Shown here in pieces: positions 25,401 to 31,464 of a stretch of DNA of 64,000 nucleotides. Each line of letters begins with the position of its first letter. Within the stretch, counting starts at the first letter, position 1. The stretch comes from Lamellibrachia satsuma. Its lineage: Eukaryota; Annelida; Polychaeta; Sabellida; Siboglinidae. The stretch is taken from contig BSQZ01000004.1 of the NCBI GenBank assembly GCA_033239005.1, forward strand, positions 13,968,007 to 14,032,006, read 5' to 3'. Under the pieces are notes generated by a model. That model did no database searches. It had not been told where the DNA came from and saw nothing but the letters and a program-made list of their open reading frames with translations. The position numbers were made by a program, and so were the translations under genes.

Positions 25401-26984
25401 TGTTTGCAGGGAAAGGCTTGCTGCATCTCCGTAATTCTGACGGTCAGACCCCATTGCGTTTAGCGGTCAGCGAAGAGATGAGGCAACTTTTGCATGACCT
25501 TCCATCTCCATGCAAGGTTCCATTCAATTGTTCACAAGGTTTGTCTAATGTGCACATCATCCCAAATGAAAAATACTGCTAAAAATGTTGTCCTAAAATA
25601 CAAGAATTCTGCATAACTATAAGTTACCATGTGCATCACTATTTAAAATAGGCATTACTACGTTCACTGTATAACAACTGCCTGCTAGAAATGAAGACCA
25701 AACAGAGAGGCAGGAATAACGTAGCAGGTCATTGCATTCTAAAGAAAGTGTACATTCAACCTAGTGAAGTACCAATGAATTTGAAAGAAATTGATGATGA
25801 CTAAACAAAATATGATTACAATTGCGAATTATTATGTTGAAAATCTGGTAAACTGCCCCTGAATGAATCAACACTTTAAATTGGACTAATTAATTTCTCA
25901 TGTATACATGTGTTGCATTCATAGTACAGTCAATAAATATCACAGTTAATTACAATTATTAGCAAATATCAGATATTAATATATAGTGACAGATTTAACA
26001 GGGATGGGTCAAGTACATGAGCAATGTACTTAAGTACAAGTACTTTAAATGTTGCCAAGTCCAAGTACTTGGATAAAATATAGACAATACAAGAACTTTG
26101 AAAAATTCAAGTACAAAGAACTTTGAAAATTTTAGTCAAGTACATTCAAGTACATATAACGCTACAATTATGTTTCATAATGGTGAAGGTCAAAGCGATA
26201 AAAGCAGCAGTATTATGCATTTTGTGAGAAAGAAAAAATAACAGTGAACACAGTCATTTTCATTGTAGCCATTTTTCCAATTCTTGAGATAGAGCCAAAT
26301 ATTTAACAAAAACATAAAAAAGTACTTGGGAAAGTACTTGCCAAGTCCAAGTACTTTGACAGTCGAGTACAAAATGGCAAGTACAAGTACAGTACTTTAA
26401 GTACACAAGTACTTGAATACTTGAACCCATCCCTATATATCATATACCTGATTATAACTGTATTGAATTTCGTAGTCAAATTACCAGTAATGCCAGAATA
26501 ACTGAGTCATACGACAGTGATGCTTGTAGATTCACAAGGATCACAGAGTTCATGCGATGAATCCAGCGAATCTCAGAGTCAGTCTGCCTCGCCGCCAACA
26601 GATGGCGCTTATAGAAATGGCCTTGATCCACATACGCCAGTGACAAGAGAAGAATGTGGGAACTACGTCTACCTTGTCTACTGCTTCGTCTTGTCTTATA
26701 TCAGACTGCATAGTTTGTGTCCTGCCCGCCATTCAAAGTCTCAACCTTCAACAGACTCTGTGAAGAGCAGATACAATACTAGTGTCACGGATGGTGATAC
26801 CAGTGTCACGAATGGTGACGTAGAGATAGAGAAGTTGGCCAACGATATTCAAACACTGAAACATTTACATCGACATGTCGGTAATTTCCAAATGCATCTG
26901 CGGCGCATCATAGGGGGCAGCACGCTAGAATTTTGTCAAATTGACCTGATTGCGCTACAGACGCTTGCTTCGGCAATACAGTGA
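1229..26984 (+). CDS. SLF1: SLF1 (ANKRD32) homologue, 17 exons, 5' end missing
   Basis: Seen: the exons 1229-1469, 3980-4163, 4744-5014, 6550-8216, 8721-8768, 9266-9436, 9863-10044, 11876-11980, 12470-12626, 13899-14001, 16467-16642, 16994-17082, 17945-18054, 20443-20514, 21277-21537, 25410-25538 and 26518-26984 have AG/GT borders and matching phases, and join into one frame of about 1,476 codons. Domain order is half of BRCT1, BRCT2, a repeat-rich linker, a helical region, three ankyrin repeats and a C-terminal helical domain. This order and many local matches are those of vertebrate SLF1 (about 1,058 residues in human). Known: SLF1 binds phosphorylated RAD18 through its BRCT pair and, with SLF2, brings SMC5/6 to stalled or damaged forks in the nucleus. 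Inferred: the same role here. The extra length is mostly the linker exon. The least certain joints are the starts of exons 10 and 17. Confidence 0.85.
1470..3979. other. SLF1 intron
   Basis: A 2.5-kb AT-rich intron. Around 2310-2420 a motif of the type gtagtcgtagacgtagatgc occurs twice, about 70 bases apart. At 3397-3600 the minus strand has a short open, protein-like stretch rich in Glu, Asp and Ser with no recognisable domain, possibly a decayed transposon frame. Nothing else could be supported. Confidence 0.5.
3980..4163 (+). CDS. SLF1: SLF1 exon 2: BRCT2
   Basis: The exon begins with the final base of the split Arg codon and reads RLLECGGAKV, matching the vertebrate BRCT2 segment RVLEAGKANV in position and spacing. 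It then continues through ITHV-like (SCLTHIFHD) and ends in YISDCLLG, the closing BRCT helix. The donor is GTAACA at 4164, phase 0. Reading past the donor gives no domain sequence. Confidence 0.85.
4164..4743. other. SLF1 intron
   Basis: AT-rich intron of 580 bases. Nothing recognised in it. Confidence 0.6.
4744..5014 (+). CDS. SLF1: SLF1 exon 3: Ser/Thr-rich linker start
   Basis: The exon starts in phase 0 after atgaatcag and opens with DQLPDMEVYRTVDGV. It is then rich in Ser, Thr and Lys-Thr-Pro type sequence (about 90 residues), as expected for the flexible region after the BRCT pair. It ends with ACAG at a strong GTGAGC donor (5015), phase 1, and joins in frame to 6550. No fold is evident. 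Confidence 0.75.
5015..6549. other. SLF1 intron with ATGAAA-type tandem repeat
   Basis: A 1.5-kb intron. Apart from the tandem repeat at about 6005-6195 I see no element. A patch near 5240-5370 repeats the motif ctagcctgctgg or ctagctggc several times and may be a decayed short repeat. Confidence 0.55.
6005..6195 (+). repeat. Tandem repeat (atgaaaatgaaat)n
   Basis: About 190 bases are built of imperfect units of about 13-15 bases of the type atgaaaatgaaatg or atgaaaatgaaata. The array lies in the intron some 350 bases upstream of the large linker exon. It is A- and G-rich on the plus strand and pyrimidine-poor, so it is unlikely to serve as a splice tract. Confidence 0.9.
6550..8216 (+). CDS. 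SLF1: SLF1 exon 4: giant repeat-bearing linker
   Basis: A 1,667-base exon of 555 codons. The first part is basic, with two copies of a PKGTLTVVGK(I/V)VP-like segment (around 6860-6900 and 6975-7020). From about 7120 it consists of an 11-residue repeat, first degenerate, then three units of the form (V/I)EI(F/L/V)EL followed by Ser/Thr and acidic residues, then 19 near-identical units of the AEIAQQCSTED type to 8051. The end is basic (RKKQK), like a nuclear signal, before a GTGCGG donor. Vertebrate SLF1 also has a long, poorly conserved linker here, but far shorter. The opposite strand is also open across the repeats; that is a by-product of repeat composition. Confidence 0.8.
7120..8051 (+). 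repeat. Coding 33-bp minisatellite (11-residue repeat)
   Basis: The period is 33 bases, so every copy keeps the reading frame. Units from 7425 to 8051 are 19 close copies alternating mainly between STED and SMKD endings and between A and N first residues. Units before 7425 are older and more diverged. Each recent unit carries EIAQQ and usually one Cys. High similarity among the late units points to recent unequal exchange or slippage. Confidence 0.95.
8217..8720. other. SLF1 intron
   Basis: AT-rich intron of about 500 bases without any recognised element. Confidence 0.55.
8721..8768 (+). CDS. SLF1: SLF1 exon 5, 48-base micro-exon
   Basis: Sixteen codons (EDRSLATMSP and on) lie between a good acceptor (ttgaatgcag) and a GTGTGT donor, phase 0 on both sides. 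Because it keeps phase, it could be skipped without harm. It has no homology I can point to; the call rests on splice sites and phase only. Confidence 0.5.
8769..9265. other. SLF1 intron
   Basis: Intron of about 500 bases. It includes a run of ten C residues at about 8998-9007. Nothing else recognised. Confidence 0.5.
9266..9436 (+). CDS. SLF1: SLF1 exon 6: start of helical core
   Basis: Phase 0 to phase 0, 57 codons, reading VKTKLRLPWPYP, then an amphipathic region ending VIHLILCRILL. It corresponds to the vertebrate segment that begins VEVKNAEFPRG and ends HALLENVL, the start of the all-helical region shared by SLF1 proteins. The acceptor is tgtttgcag and the donor GTAATG. Confidence 0.8.
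9437..9862. other. SLF1 intron with SINE-like tail
   Basis: Intron of 426 bases. At about 9735-9805 it contains gtacagcgtctgagagc and gcgctgtataaatac followed by TTATTATTA. This is the kind of 3' end found on many dispersed short elements of marine invertebrates. No full element could be outlined. Confidence 0.5.
9735..9810 (+). repeat. SINE/LINE-like 3' tail
   Basis: A GTACAGCG...GCGCTGTATAAATA block ends in a TTA/TAT microsatellite. The arrangement, a conserved hairpin-like GCGCTGTA end plus an A/T trinucleotide tail, is typical of short retroposon tails. The call rests on pattern recognition only and the 5' part is not recognisable. Confidence 0.4.
9863..10044 (+). CDS. SLF1: SLF1 exon 7, ends at a duplicated donor
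   Basis: It starts in phase 0 after ttgttgcag and encodes PSRSVTLSHKVHCLLHSVVLE and onward to FSVI plus two bases. It ends at GTGGGT (10045), phase 2, and joins in frame to 11876 to give an SALLTEEHEDVSRNYL-type sequence that matches the SLF1 helical core. The same ATCAG/GTGGGT junction is repeated ten more times downstream at 40-base steps. Confidence 0.75.
10029..10468 (+). repeat. 11-copy 40-bp tandem repeat of a 5' splice site
   Basis: A 40-base unit containing the exon end (ttcagtgtcatcag) and the donor is repeated, with donors at 10045, 10085, 10125 and so on to 10445. Nine are GTGGGT or its like, two are GTAGGT (10165, 10405), and the last is GTGAGT, the best consensus. Unit variants also recur with a six-unit (240-base) period, so a block duplication happened on top. 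In the exon 7 frame the first unit has a TGA at 10055-10057. Confidence 0.95.
10469..11875. other. SLF1 intron
   Basis: A 1.4-kb AT-rich intron. The open frames seen in it (for example 10927-11196) have no domain and low-complexity composition, and I do not call them. No element recognised. Confidence 0.55.
11876..11980 (+). CDS. SLF1: SLF1 exon 8: helical core
   Basis: It opens with the last base of a Ser codon after tgttgcag and reads ALLTEEHEDVSRNYLLCLEF and then LVTLFERDFSIFIQ, close in pattern to the vertebrate LKFFFNLIESE helix. It ends with CA at a strong GTAAGT donor and joins in frame to 12470. Confidence 0.8.
11981..12469. other. SLF1 intron
   Basis: AT-rich intron of 489 bases. 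A motif like gcatttgaatgc or catttgaatgc recurs several times between 12110 and 12450, perhaps from a decayed repeat. Nothing firm. Confidence 0.5.
12470..12626 (+). CDS. SLF1: SLF1 exon 9: helical core
   Basis: It starts after tttcccacag and encodes RQLGGEDKKGVPRSSLIGQI and FWPAGRMGHL then CKQLLSFFSRSL. It aligns with the vertebrate LEIFWSGSE...VNMLLEW segment, with the aromatic FW pair and the downstream helix in the same spacing. The donor is AAG/GTGGGG at 12627, phase 0. Confidence 0.85.
12742..13553 (-). mobile_element. Internally deleted THAP-element copy with long inverted ends
   Basis: The ends are inverted repeats of more than 100 bases: from gtgaaaccaaaggcattttt at 12745 rightward, and ctttggtttcac at about 13541-13552 leftward. 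The inside matches the element at 53396-58710 in reverse orientation. Left of centre (about 12960-13180) is the segment encoding the AVxTIFQHVPQPKAS end of the THAP frame, and right of centre (about 13190-13240) is the beginning of the frame. The rest of THAP is missing, so this is a defective deletion derivative inside an SLF1 intron. Confidence 0.85.
13899..14001 (+). CDS. SLF1: SLF1 exon 10, start uncertain
   Basis: The frame reads CPPNRTQLPHTAVMFARELA and YRIKG, where TQLPHTAVMFAREL matches the vertebrate HELSYLLAGIL helix, and it joins exon 11 in phase at a strong AAAG/GTGAGT donor (14002). The acceptor at 13897-13898 (cagag) is the one that keeps phase with exon 9. Acceptors at 13922 and 13926 are better placed for length but would break the frame with the exon 9 donor used here. 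Confidence 0.55.
14002..16466. other. SLF1 intron occupied by a hAT-like element
   Basis: A 2.5-kb intron, of which about 14418-16291 is the transposon described separately. The remaining flanks are plain AT-rich DNA. Confidence 0.6.
14418..16291. mobile_element. hAT-like element with CAGTGATTTGCC ends
   Basis: The left end reads cagtgatttgcctaggc (14421) and the right end aacctaggcaaatcactg (to 16282); these are inverted copies of each other for at least 16 bases. A CAGTG terminus fits hAT elements. Flanking 8-base duplications were looked for and only a partial match is seen. Inside, ggctgccgcca and aggaaactagccatgc-like blocks occur twice (14655 and 15667), and a minus-strand frame at 16034-16255 is open but unrecognised. 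No transposase domain could be found, so it is probably non-autonomous or decayed. Confidence 0.5.
16467..16642 (+). CDS. SLF1: SLF1 exon 11: helical core
   Basis: It starts with the last two bases of a Gly codon after acttgtag and reads AMTYSTPDITGGLHEAVGGL then a WLCVCVCQTMLDLYDD segment. It corresponds to the vertebrate segment ending SSSWLQMFVAEAVFKKL. The donor is ATT/GTGAGT at 16643, phase 0. Confidence 0.8.
16643..16993. other. SLF1 intron
   Basis: Intron of 351 bases with nothing recognised. Confidence 0.6.
16994..17082 (+). CDS. SLF1: SLF1 exon 12
   Basis: Phase 0 start after ggtgttgcag. It encodes VSRYFYLLPRQQERAMIDYI and DSLDVDSSD, matching the vertebrate KMVYSYLPAL position. It ends with two bases of an Ile codon at GTGCGT. 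Confidence 0.75.
17394..17891. mobile_element. MITE with 42-bp inverted ends (GGGACCGTTCACAA)
   Basis: The block gttcacaattctcaacattt at 17400 and its continuation through cgtacaaagtgtact is present inverted at about 17849-17890, with roughly six mismatches in 42. The terminal motif gggaccgttcacaa also occurs once more just upstream (17357), so the left end is duplicated. The roughly 500 bases between carry no frame. This is a short non-autonomous DNA transposon in the exon 12-13 intron; the superfamily is uncertain. Confidence 0.7.
17945..18054 (+). CDS. SLF1: SLF1 exon 13: basic region before ankyrin repeats
   Basis: It opens with one base finishing an Ile codon after tgttacag and encodes SIRTAEPEARQKMTDSKYRT and RASKMAARSANIRNCK plus one base. 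The basic composition and the position directly before the ankyrin repeats match vertebrate SLF1, where a Lys-rich stretch precedes KGETALH. The donor is GTGCGG, phase 1. Confidence 0.8.
18055..20442. other. SLF1 intron with DIRS-like fragment
   Basis: A 2.4-kb intron. About 18590-19620 is a DIRS-type recombinase remnant, described separately. The stretch 18189-18450 is open on the plus strand but not recognisable and could be more of the same element. The remainder (19620-20442) shows nothing firm. Confidence 0.5.
18590..19620 (+). pseudogene. DIRS-like tyrosine recombinase remnant
   Basis: The translated frame contains GLNPRMIKGYRSVISATLSG, a core-binding motif of retroelement tyrosine recombinases, then LKTIFLVALASGRRRSELHA with the first catalytic Arg (about 19026). 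A second box AHEVRA (19423-19440) supplies the HxxR pair, and KFYFRA (about 19586-19600) is a candidate for the catalytic Tyr. The three boxes are in the expected order but in different frames, and the upstream reverse transcriptase and RNase H of a DIRS element were not found. It is a decayed 3' piece of a DIRS1-type element in the sense direction of the host gene. Confidence 0.7.
20443..20514 (+). CDS. SLF1: SLF1 exon 14: ankyrin repeat 1
   Basis: The first two bases complete a Gly codon. The frame reads GETTLHLACSSNNVAKVKEL then LTVPG, a standard ankyrin helix pair and near match of the vertebrate KGETALHRACINNQVEKL. The acceptor is gtttgtag and the donor GTATTC, phase 1. Confidence 0.9.
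20533..21028. mobile_element. Short DNA element with GGGGAGACCGGGGC end
   Basis: The left end is aggggagaccggggctagtt (20534). About 490 bases later the right side reads aacaagcccgtctctccc (to about 21019), an imperfect inversion of it. An inverted copy of the same terminus is at 33195-33224, which supports a dispersed family. No coding capacity for a transposase is visible in between. It sits in the intron between the first two ankyrin exons. Confidence 0.6.
21277..21537 (+). CDS. SLF1: SLF1 exon 15: ankyrin repeats 2 and 3
   Basis: The frame reads GIEINCQDHAGYTPLHQAAL then RGHIDCVASLL, and after a loop GASVLHAAIAENQLQVVHML then LQFGG. Both are canonical ankyrin units with TPLH and VLHA starts. 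Vertebrate SLF1 has PGIDINVKDNAGWTPLHEAC at the same place. The loop between repeats 2 and 3 is longer here (about 15 extra residues). The acceptor is tcacacag and the donor GTGGGT, phase 1. Confidence 0.9.
21925..24409 (-). mobile_element. Decayed Tigger/pogo-type transposon
   Basis: The left end reads cagtaaacctcagatataat after TA, and the right part (24330-24400) contains the same attcgttata blocks inverted. On the minus strand 23558-23390 encodes RKRKAITLARKLEMIECVE then FEIKLSTLCGILK, a CENP-B type N-terminal helix-turn-helix. At about 22830-22920 the minus strand has LGNCPA and FLPPNTTLDMQPMDAGI, the Tigger DDE signature, with the Asp before NCPA changed to Gly. The C-terminal part is 22746-22219. 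Stops and frameshifts separate these parts, so it is not functional. Confidence 0.8.
23020..23115. repeat. Repeat block shared with 14766-14850
   Basis: The block tttatgcaatcaacaac and, some 20 bases on, gatatgaaaaggccaaatga and ataatgtttatt closely match 14766-14840. Here it splits the Tigger transposase between the CENP-B part and the DDE part. It is probably a piece of a dispersed short element inserted into the transposon. Confidence 0.55.
24410..25409. other. SLF1 intron remainder
   Basis: A kilobase of AT-rich intron between the Tigger element and exon 16. No frame or element recognised. Confidence 0.55.
25410..25538 (+). CDS. SLF1: SLF1 exon 16: end of ankyrin region
   Basis: The first two bases complete a Gly codon, followed by KGLLHLRNSDGQTPLRLAVS and EEMRQLLHDLPSPCK, which matches the vertebrate LLQQRNAKGELPLDYVVS segment. 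There are two candidate donors: GTTCCA at 25517 (phase 0) and GTTTGT at 25539 (phase 1). Only the second keeps frame with the acceptors available for the last exon, so I use it. Confidence 0.75.
25539..26517. other. Last SLF1 intron with hAT-like MITE
   Basis: About 980 bases. The right half is the MITE at about 25998-26440. The left half shows no feature. Confidence 0.55.
25998..26440. mobile_element. hAT-like MITE packed with CAAGTACTT palindromes
   Basis: The left end is acagggatgggtcaagtac (about 26000) and the right end cttgaacccatccct (about 26419-26433), inverted copies. A CAGGGATGGG terminus is of hAT type. Between them the motif caagtactt or its halves occurs more than ten times, concentrated toward both ends, as expected of subterminal transposase-binding repeats. 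There is no open frame for a transposase. Confidence 0.75.
26518..26984 (+). CDS. SLF1: SLF1 terminal exon 17: C-terminal domain and stop
   Basis: It opens with a Ser/Gln-rich stretch (DSQGSQSSCDESSESQSQ), then ECGNYVYLVYCFVLSYIRLH, a helix that aligns with the vertebrate LEFGSFLLSRMLLNFC segment, and ends with LANDIQTLKHLHRHV and IDLIALQTLASAIQ followed by TGA. Vertebrate SLF1 ends the same way, with a helical domain and a Met/Leu-rich final helix. An in-frame TAA at 26499 forces the acceptor to lie after it; 26517 or 26529 both fit phase 1. Confidence 0.8.
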
Positions 26985-27555
26985 TTTCTGCAGTATTCAG
27001 GACAGTTCTACTGGTTCTCAAGTTAATTCTTCCTGTCCCAAATGTTTCCTGCAGGAATGCTGGTGTTTATAATGCTGTATTTGATCCCCACCAAAATCAG
27101 TCCAGGGGACTGACTTTGGCAACCACAATTGGTCCCCCTTGAATAAAACTAATCCACAGACCAGTTTGCCAAAGGTGGTCCTTTGACTTCAAATTCATGT
27201 CATGGTTTTGGGCCCGTGCACTAAAACATAACCATTTGTAATTACAATTAAGAATATCACGACAGTGGTTTACTAGGAAAACCTTGTTGAACACACATAT
27301 TAATTTCATGGGCCACACCATACTGTTAGATAACTGCGCGTGCACTTATCGGTCGTGCTGGTTAACATGTCAGTCCTCGGTCAGCCGAAGAACTGACCGG
27401 AATCTCCCACATTAGAACACATTCTGAGTAAACATCTGACATGACATTCTTGTTTTTAGTCACACATGGTTAGTTTTTATTATCTCTTAGGTTCATAGCC
27501 CCATAACCATGAGTTTTGTTTTGCTTTAAACATGTAGCACTTGACATAAGTGTGT
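26985..27555. other. SLF1 3' flank
   Basis: The probable 3' UTR and flank. An AATAAA hexamer at 27142-27147 is a candidate poly(A) signal about 160 bases after the stop, although it lies next to a transposon-end fragment and may be chance. No other gene feature. Confidence 0.4.
27218..27296 (-). repeat. Fragment of the THAP-element terminal repeat
   Basis: The stretch from aaaacataaccatttg to ccttgttgaacac follows, with about a quarter of bases changed, the terminal segment at about 12790-12862 of the deleted THAP element and its partners at 53440 and 58430. It is an old, isolated end. Confidence 0.55.
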
Positions 27556-27664
27556 ACAGTCAAACCTTTCTTATGCGACCGCTCAATTTATGGTCGAAAA
27601 ATAGTCTGAACTTCGGGAGGCTGTTGTCTCTTAATACAGGTCACTTGGATAGATTTGACTGTAG
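27555..27664. mobile_element. pogo-type MITE, about 110 bases
   Basis: It starts TACAGTCAAACCTTTCTTAT and ends GATAGATTTGACTGTA, inverted ends of the pogo/Tigger kind (CAGT.AAACC) flanked by TA. There is no coding room. Length and ends fit a non-autonomous pogo relative. Confidence 0.75.
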
Positions 27665-28880
27665 TTACAAAGATTAACTGATAGATACACTTACACACTG
27701 GGGACTACTTTTAGCTGGATAATGTGATGCCAGAATTTGATTTTACTTCACATAAAGAGTGCTTCTTGAGTTGTGTTTCTTGTTACTTAACTAGGATGAT
27801 AGTGTGGTTGTATGTTCCACCATTACTTTGTATTTGTTTAGCATGACCGAGTCATCATAGTTAGAAACTGACTAATATTTCATTAGTTCAGAATGATTTA
27901 TTACCTTTCAAACAGTTGAACTAGTCTTTAATCGAAACTGTGATGGTATATTCACCTCCATATGACACAACATACATCATTGTATTGTGTGAAATGTAAA
28001 TGTTTTAACCAATCTGCTATGTGGCACGGTGCTAATAAACAGTATTAAGGTGTATGTTTTGTATATTCAGCAGGCGGTAAATGCAGAAAACTAGGAGTGA
28101 TTTTTTTCCACAGAGAATGCTGTTGCTATGTGTGCTATCTACTTCTCAGTACGAATCAAAACAAATTTGTCAGAATATTTTGTTGTCACATTTCTGTGTC
28201 TTTTATAAGATTCTTGCTGTATTACTGTCAAGATGTGATGCTTATTTAGGCTGTACATCAATAGAACCATTAATTACAGTCGTCCAGTTTGATTTAATTG
28301 TGTCCAGCATGTGTGCCATTCTTTTGATGGGAAGGGCTCATCAAGTAGTAGAAGTAGATAATCTGTTGGCGCATGAATATGTTTGTGTACACAAAATAAA
28401 CTTTTCCACAGATTTACAATCTTTCAGTGACTTCTGATTTATGGTGTATTTGTCAGAATACTATGCATACTGGCAATCGTGAAAAACATACGCAGTTATC
28501 TCGTCCATTCGCAATAGTAAAGTGCGTCCGTATGTTGGAACATGTTCAATGCCATGGAAACTGACATACCGGCTAATCCCTATTACTGGGCCAGGCACAT
28601 CATTAAGACACTTGTACTTAGTGGCCCATCAAGCCAGTAGATTTGAAAAGTTACTGGCCCCTCAAAAAGTTACTGACCCGAAATGTTACATGGATATACA
28701 TTTATTTTAAAATATAAGCATGCAATTTTTGCATTACTAGTTGGAAGGATGTGAGTTTACCCGTTATTTCTTTCACCCTTGGCGATTTACGTTTATGCAT
28801 TCTGCCAGTATTCCACATGATGTTGGTCTTGGAATCTAGTAGCTCAAATTGAAGACTATGTTAACATTGTTTTTTCATGT
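27665..28880. other. Intergenic, nothing recognised
   Basis: AT-rich DNA. A 118-codon open frame at 28081-28437 has no domain or family likeness that I can see and lies in unremarkable sequence; I do not call it a gene. Confidence 0.5.
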
Positions 28881-28882
28881 GG

Positions 28883-29454
<572 letters not shown>

Positions 29455-29590
29455 TCCTCAATGCCATGAAGTATTTTTAATGCTTTGATCACATTTCCTC
29501 CCCTTCTTCAGGGGTGGCAAGTTAAGATGTTCCAGTATGTCTGTGTATTCTAAATTTCTGAGTTCTGGAACCAGCGTTGCGCATTTTGTA
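29455..29590 (-). mobile_element. CR1/L2-like LINE 3' fragment (diverged subfamily)
   Basis: On the minus strand the translation has LVPELRNLEYTDILEHLNLP and then VIKALKILHGI, the region after the reverse transcriptase that reads MIPELRDLSYEERLKECGL and FKILNGY in the CR1-like copy at 57631. It is short and frameshifted. Confidence 0.65.
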
Positions 29591-29639
29591 GTGTGTATAT
29601 TGCATAGGGTGGTTTCCAGTTGGACCCCCACAAAGACTA

Positions 29640-29890
29640 GGCTTTCACAAAGAAAAGGAACACGATCACCACCAGCACAGCCAAATCACTGAGAGAGTCA
29701 CCAGCGCTAAGTATGTAGGAGTTGGGTTGGCTGAGGATCTCAACTAGTTACAGCAAAGTTATCGTCTTCACCTACACAAACCTGAAGGGGTGTGCAACAG
29801 TTCAAGCACTCACAAAAACCACGTGCGACCAGTGTCAGAATACGCAGCCGTGGCGTTTGATCCGGACCCGCAACATCTTAAGTCCTCACT
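29640..29890 (+). mobile_element. LINE reverse transcriptase C-terminal fragment
   Basis: The plus-strand frame has TSAKYVGVGLAEDLN and, further on, VRPVSEYAAVAFDPDPQH. These are the YLGV...L motif and the RP.LEYA..VWDP motif that lie at the end of many LINE reverse transcriptases. A stop and a gap separate them. Family not resolved. Confidence 0.6.
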
Positions 29891-30270
29891 GATTTAAACA
29901 CAATTGCCATCCAAGCCAAAGGCCCAGATGGCAAGTGGACAAGGAAGCCATTGGCTTTTCGAGAGTCCAACAATGTTCATCTACGTGTAACCCGCCCTCC
30001 TGAGATATGTGTTAACCTTGTTTTTAAACATATTCACGCTGCTAGCAGTTACACAATCTGTAGACAATTTGTTCCATTCATTTATTATCCTCTGTGAAAA
30101 CGAGTACTTTCTGATATCCAATCTACTTTACTAATTTTACCTCATGTCCTCTAGTTCTGCTATATTTCTTGAGAGAAAAACACATTTCTATCAGTATTTT
30201 CATACCCATTCAATATCTTAAAAACTTCAATCTGATCTCCTCTTAACCCCCTTGTCTCGAGTTGTTAAAC
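29889..30270 (-). mobile_element. CR1-like LINE 3' end fragment, minus strand
   Basis: It is the reverse complement of about 57700-58070 of the CR1-like LINE: the end of ORF2 (the segment that carries SSVNMFKNKVDTYIRRAGYK in that copy) and the 3' tail with cagatggcaagtggacaagg. Together with the next copy at 30651 it forms an inverted pair. Confidence 0.85.
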
Positions 30271-30650
30271 CTCATTCTTTCAGGCGGAGTGGTCACACAC
30301 ATCAACTCGTTCATGACGTCAGAGATAAGTTATTCGTTGTAGGGAAAATAGTATCAATAGGTATGTGTTTTGAGAGAGAGTATCAGCTATCTTGAGAGAT
30401 ACGGTTATGTTTTCATACAACATTATATTAGTAGGGAGATAGGTATGTATCTTGAGAGATAGTACCGGGTATGATAGTAATAAATGATCCACCTTTGCAT
30501 AGTATAGGATTCTTTGGAATACTGTTTCGATTTGTGACACGATGCACTGTATAACAACATGTTTTCTTTCAATAAGTTTACATCACTCAGCTATTTTTTA
30601 TTAAGAGGATAATACAAACGATACAAATATAAGTGATAACTAGGATAGCA
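30271..30650. other. Spacer between inverted LINE fragments
   Basis: About 380 bases with recurring cttgagagata / gagagagtatc motifs between 30370 and 30460. No gene. Confidence 0.5.
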
Positions 30651-30925
30651 GAACTAGAGGTCATGAGGTAAAATTAGTAAAGGATCAATGTAGATTGGAC
30701 ATCAGGAAGCACTCGTTCTCACAGAGGACAATAAATGAATGGAACAAATTGTCTACAGATTGTGTAACTGCTAGCAGCGTGAATATGTTTAAAAACAAGG
30801 TTGACACATATCTCAGGAGGGCGGGTTATAAGTAGGTGAACATTGTTGGACTCTCGATAAGCCAATGGCTTCCTTGTCCACTTGCCATCTGGGCCTTTGG
30901 CTTGGATGGCAAATCTTGTTAAATA
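30651..30925 (+). mobile_element. CR1-like LINE 3' end fragment, plus strand
   Basis: It is nearly identical to 57793-58070, from GGATAGCAGAACTAGAGG through the stop, the shared 3' UTR (gttggactctcgataagcca) and GCAAATCTTGTTAAATA. It is 5' truncated, as usual for LINE copies. It is flanked on both sides by an aagtgataa motif that belongs to the surrounding repeat. Confidence 0.9.
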
Positions 30926-31114
30926 AGTGATAATTAATAAGTGCTACAAATATATGTATTACAAGTGATAATAAGCAAAATTAACAAGTGACTATGTAAG
31001 TAATACAAGTGATATGAACAAGTAAAATTAACAGGAGATACTAACTAAATACAAGTGATAACCAAATAAGTAAAGTTAACAAATGAGTGATACATAAGTA
31101 TATAACTAATATAA

Positions 31115-31208
<94 letters not shown>

Positions 31209-31384
31209 TAATACACCTATAAATATGTAAAGTTAACAAGTGATTATTAAATAAGTACAGTTCACAAGTGATACTACTAAAATAAAGTAATACAAGTGAT
31301 AATTAAAGTAATACAAGTGATAATTAAAGTAATACAAGTGATAACGGCATAAATAGAGTAAAACAAGTGATAACTAAAGAGGTA
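30926..31384 (+). repeat. Degenerate minisatellite of acaagtgataa units
   Basis: Units such as agtaatacaagtgataa recur through the stretch with spacers of taactaaataagtaaag type, and a pure (TA)n block sits in the middle. Three exact units follow each other near 31285-31345. The same motif lies left of the CR1 fragment (about 30625-30650), so that LINE inserted into this repeat. Confidence 0.8.
31118..31206. repeat. (TA)n microsatellite
   Basis: About 88 bases of pure TA inside the acaagtgataa minisatellite. Confidence 0.98.
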
Positions 31385-31386
31385 AA

Positions 31387-31387
<1 letters not shown>

Positions 31388-31417
<30 letters not shown>

Positions 31418-31463
31418 GGTGGGTGGGTGGGTGGATGGTGTGGGTGGGTGGGTGGTGTGGGTG
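31388..31463 (+). repeat. (GT)n / (GGGT)n repeat
   Basis: GT dinucleotides pass into GGGTG units. It lies directly downstream (minus-strand sense) of the stop of the candidate gene at 31465. Confidence 0.95.
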
Positions 31464-31464
31464 C

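Noticed and set aside
28081..28437. 118-codon plus-strand frame
   Set aside because: No domain, no splice or promoter context, no family likeness.
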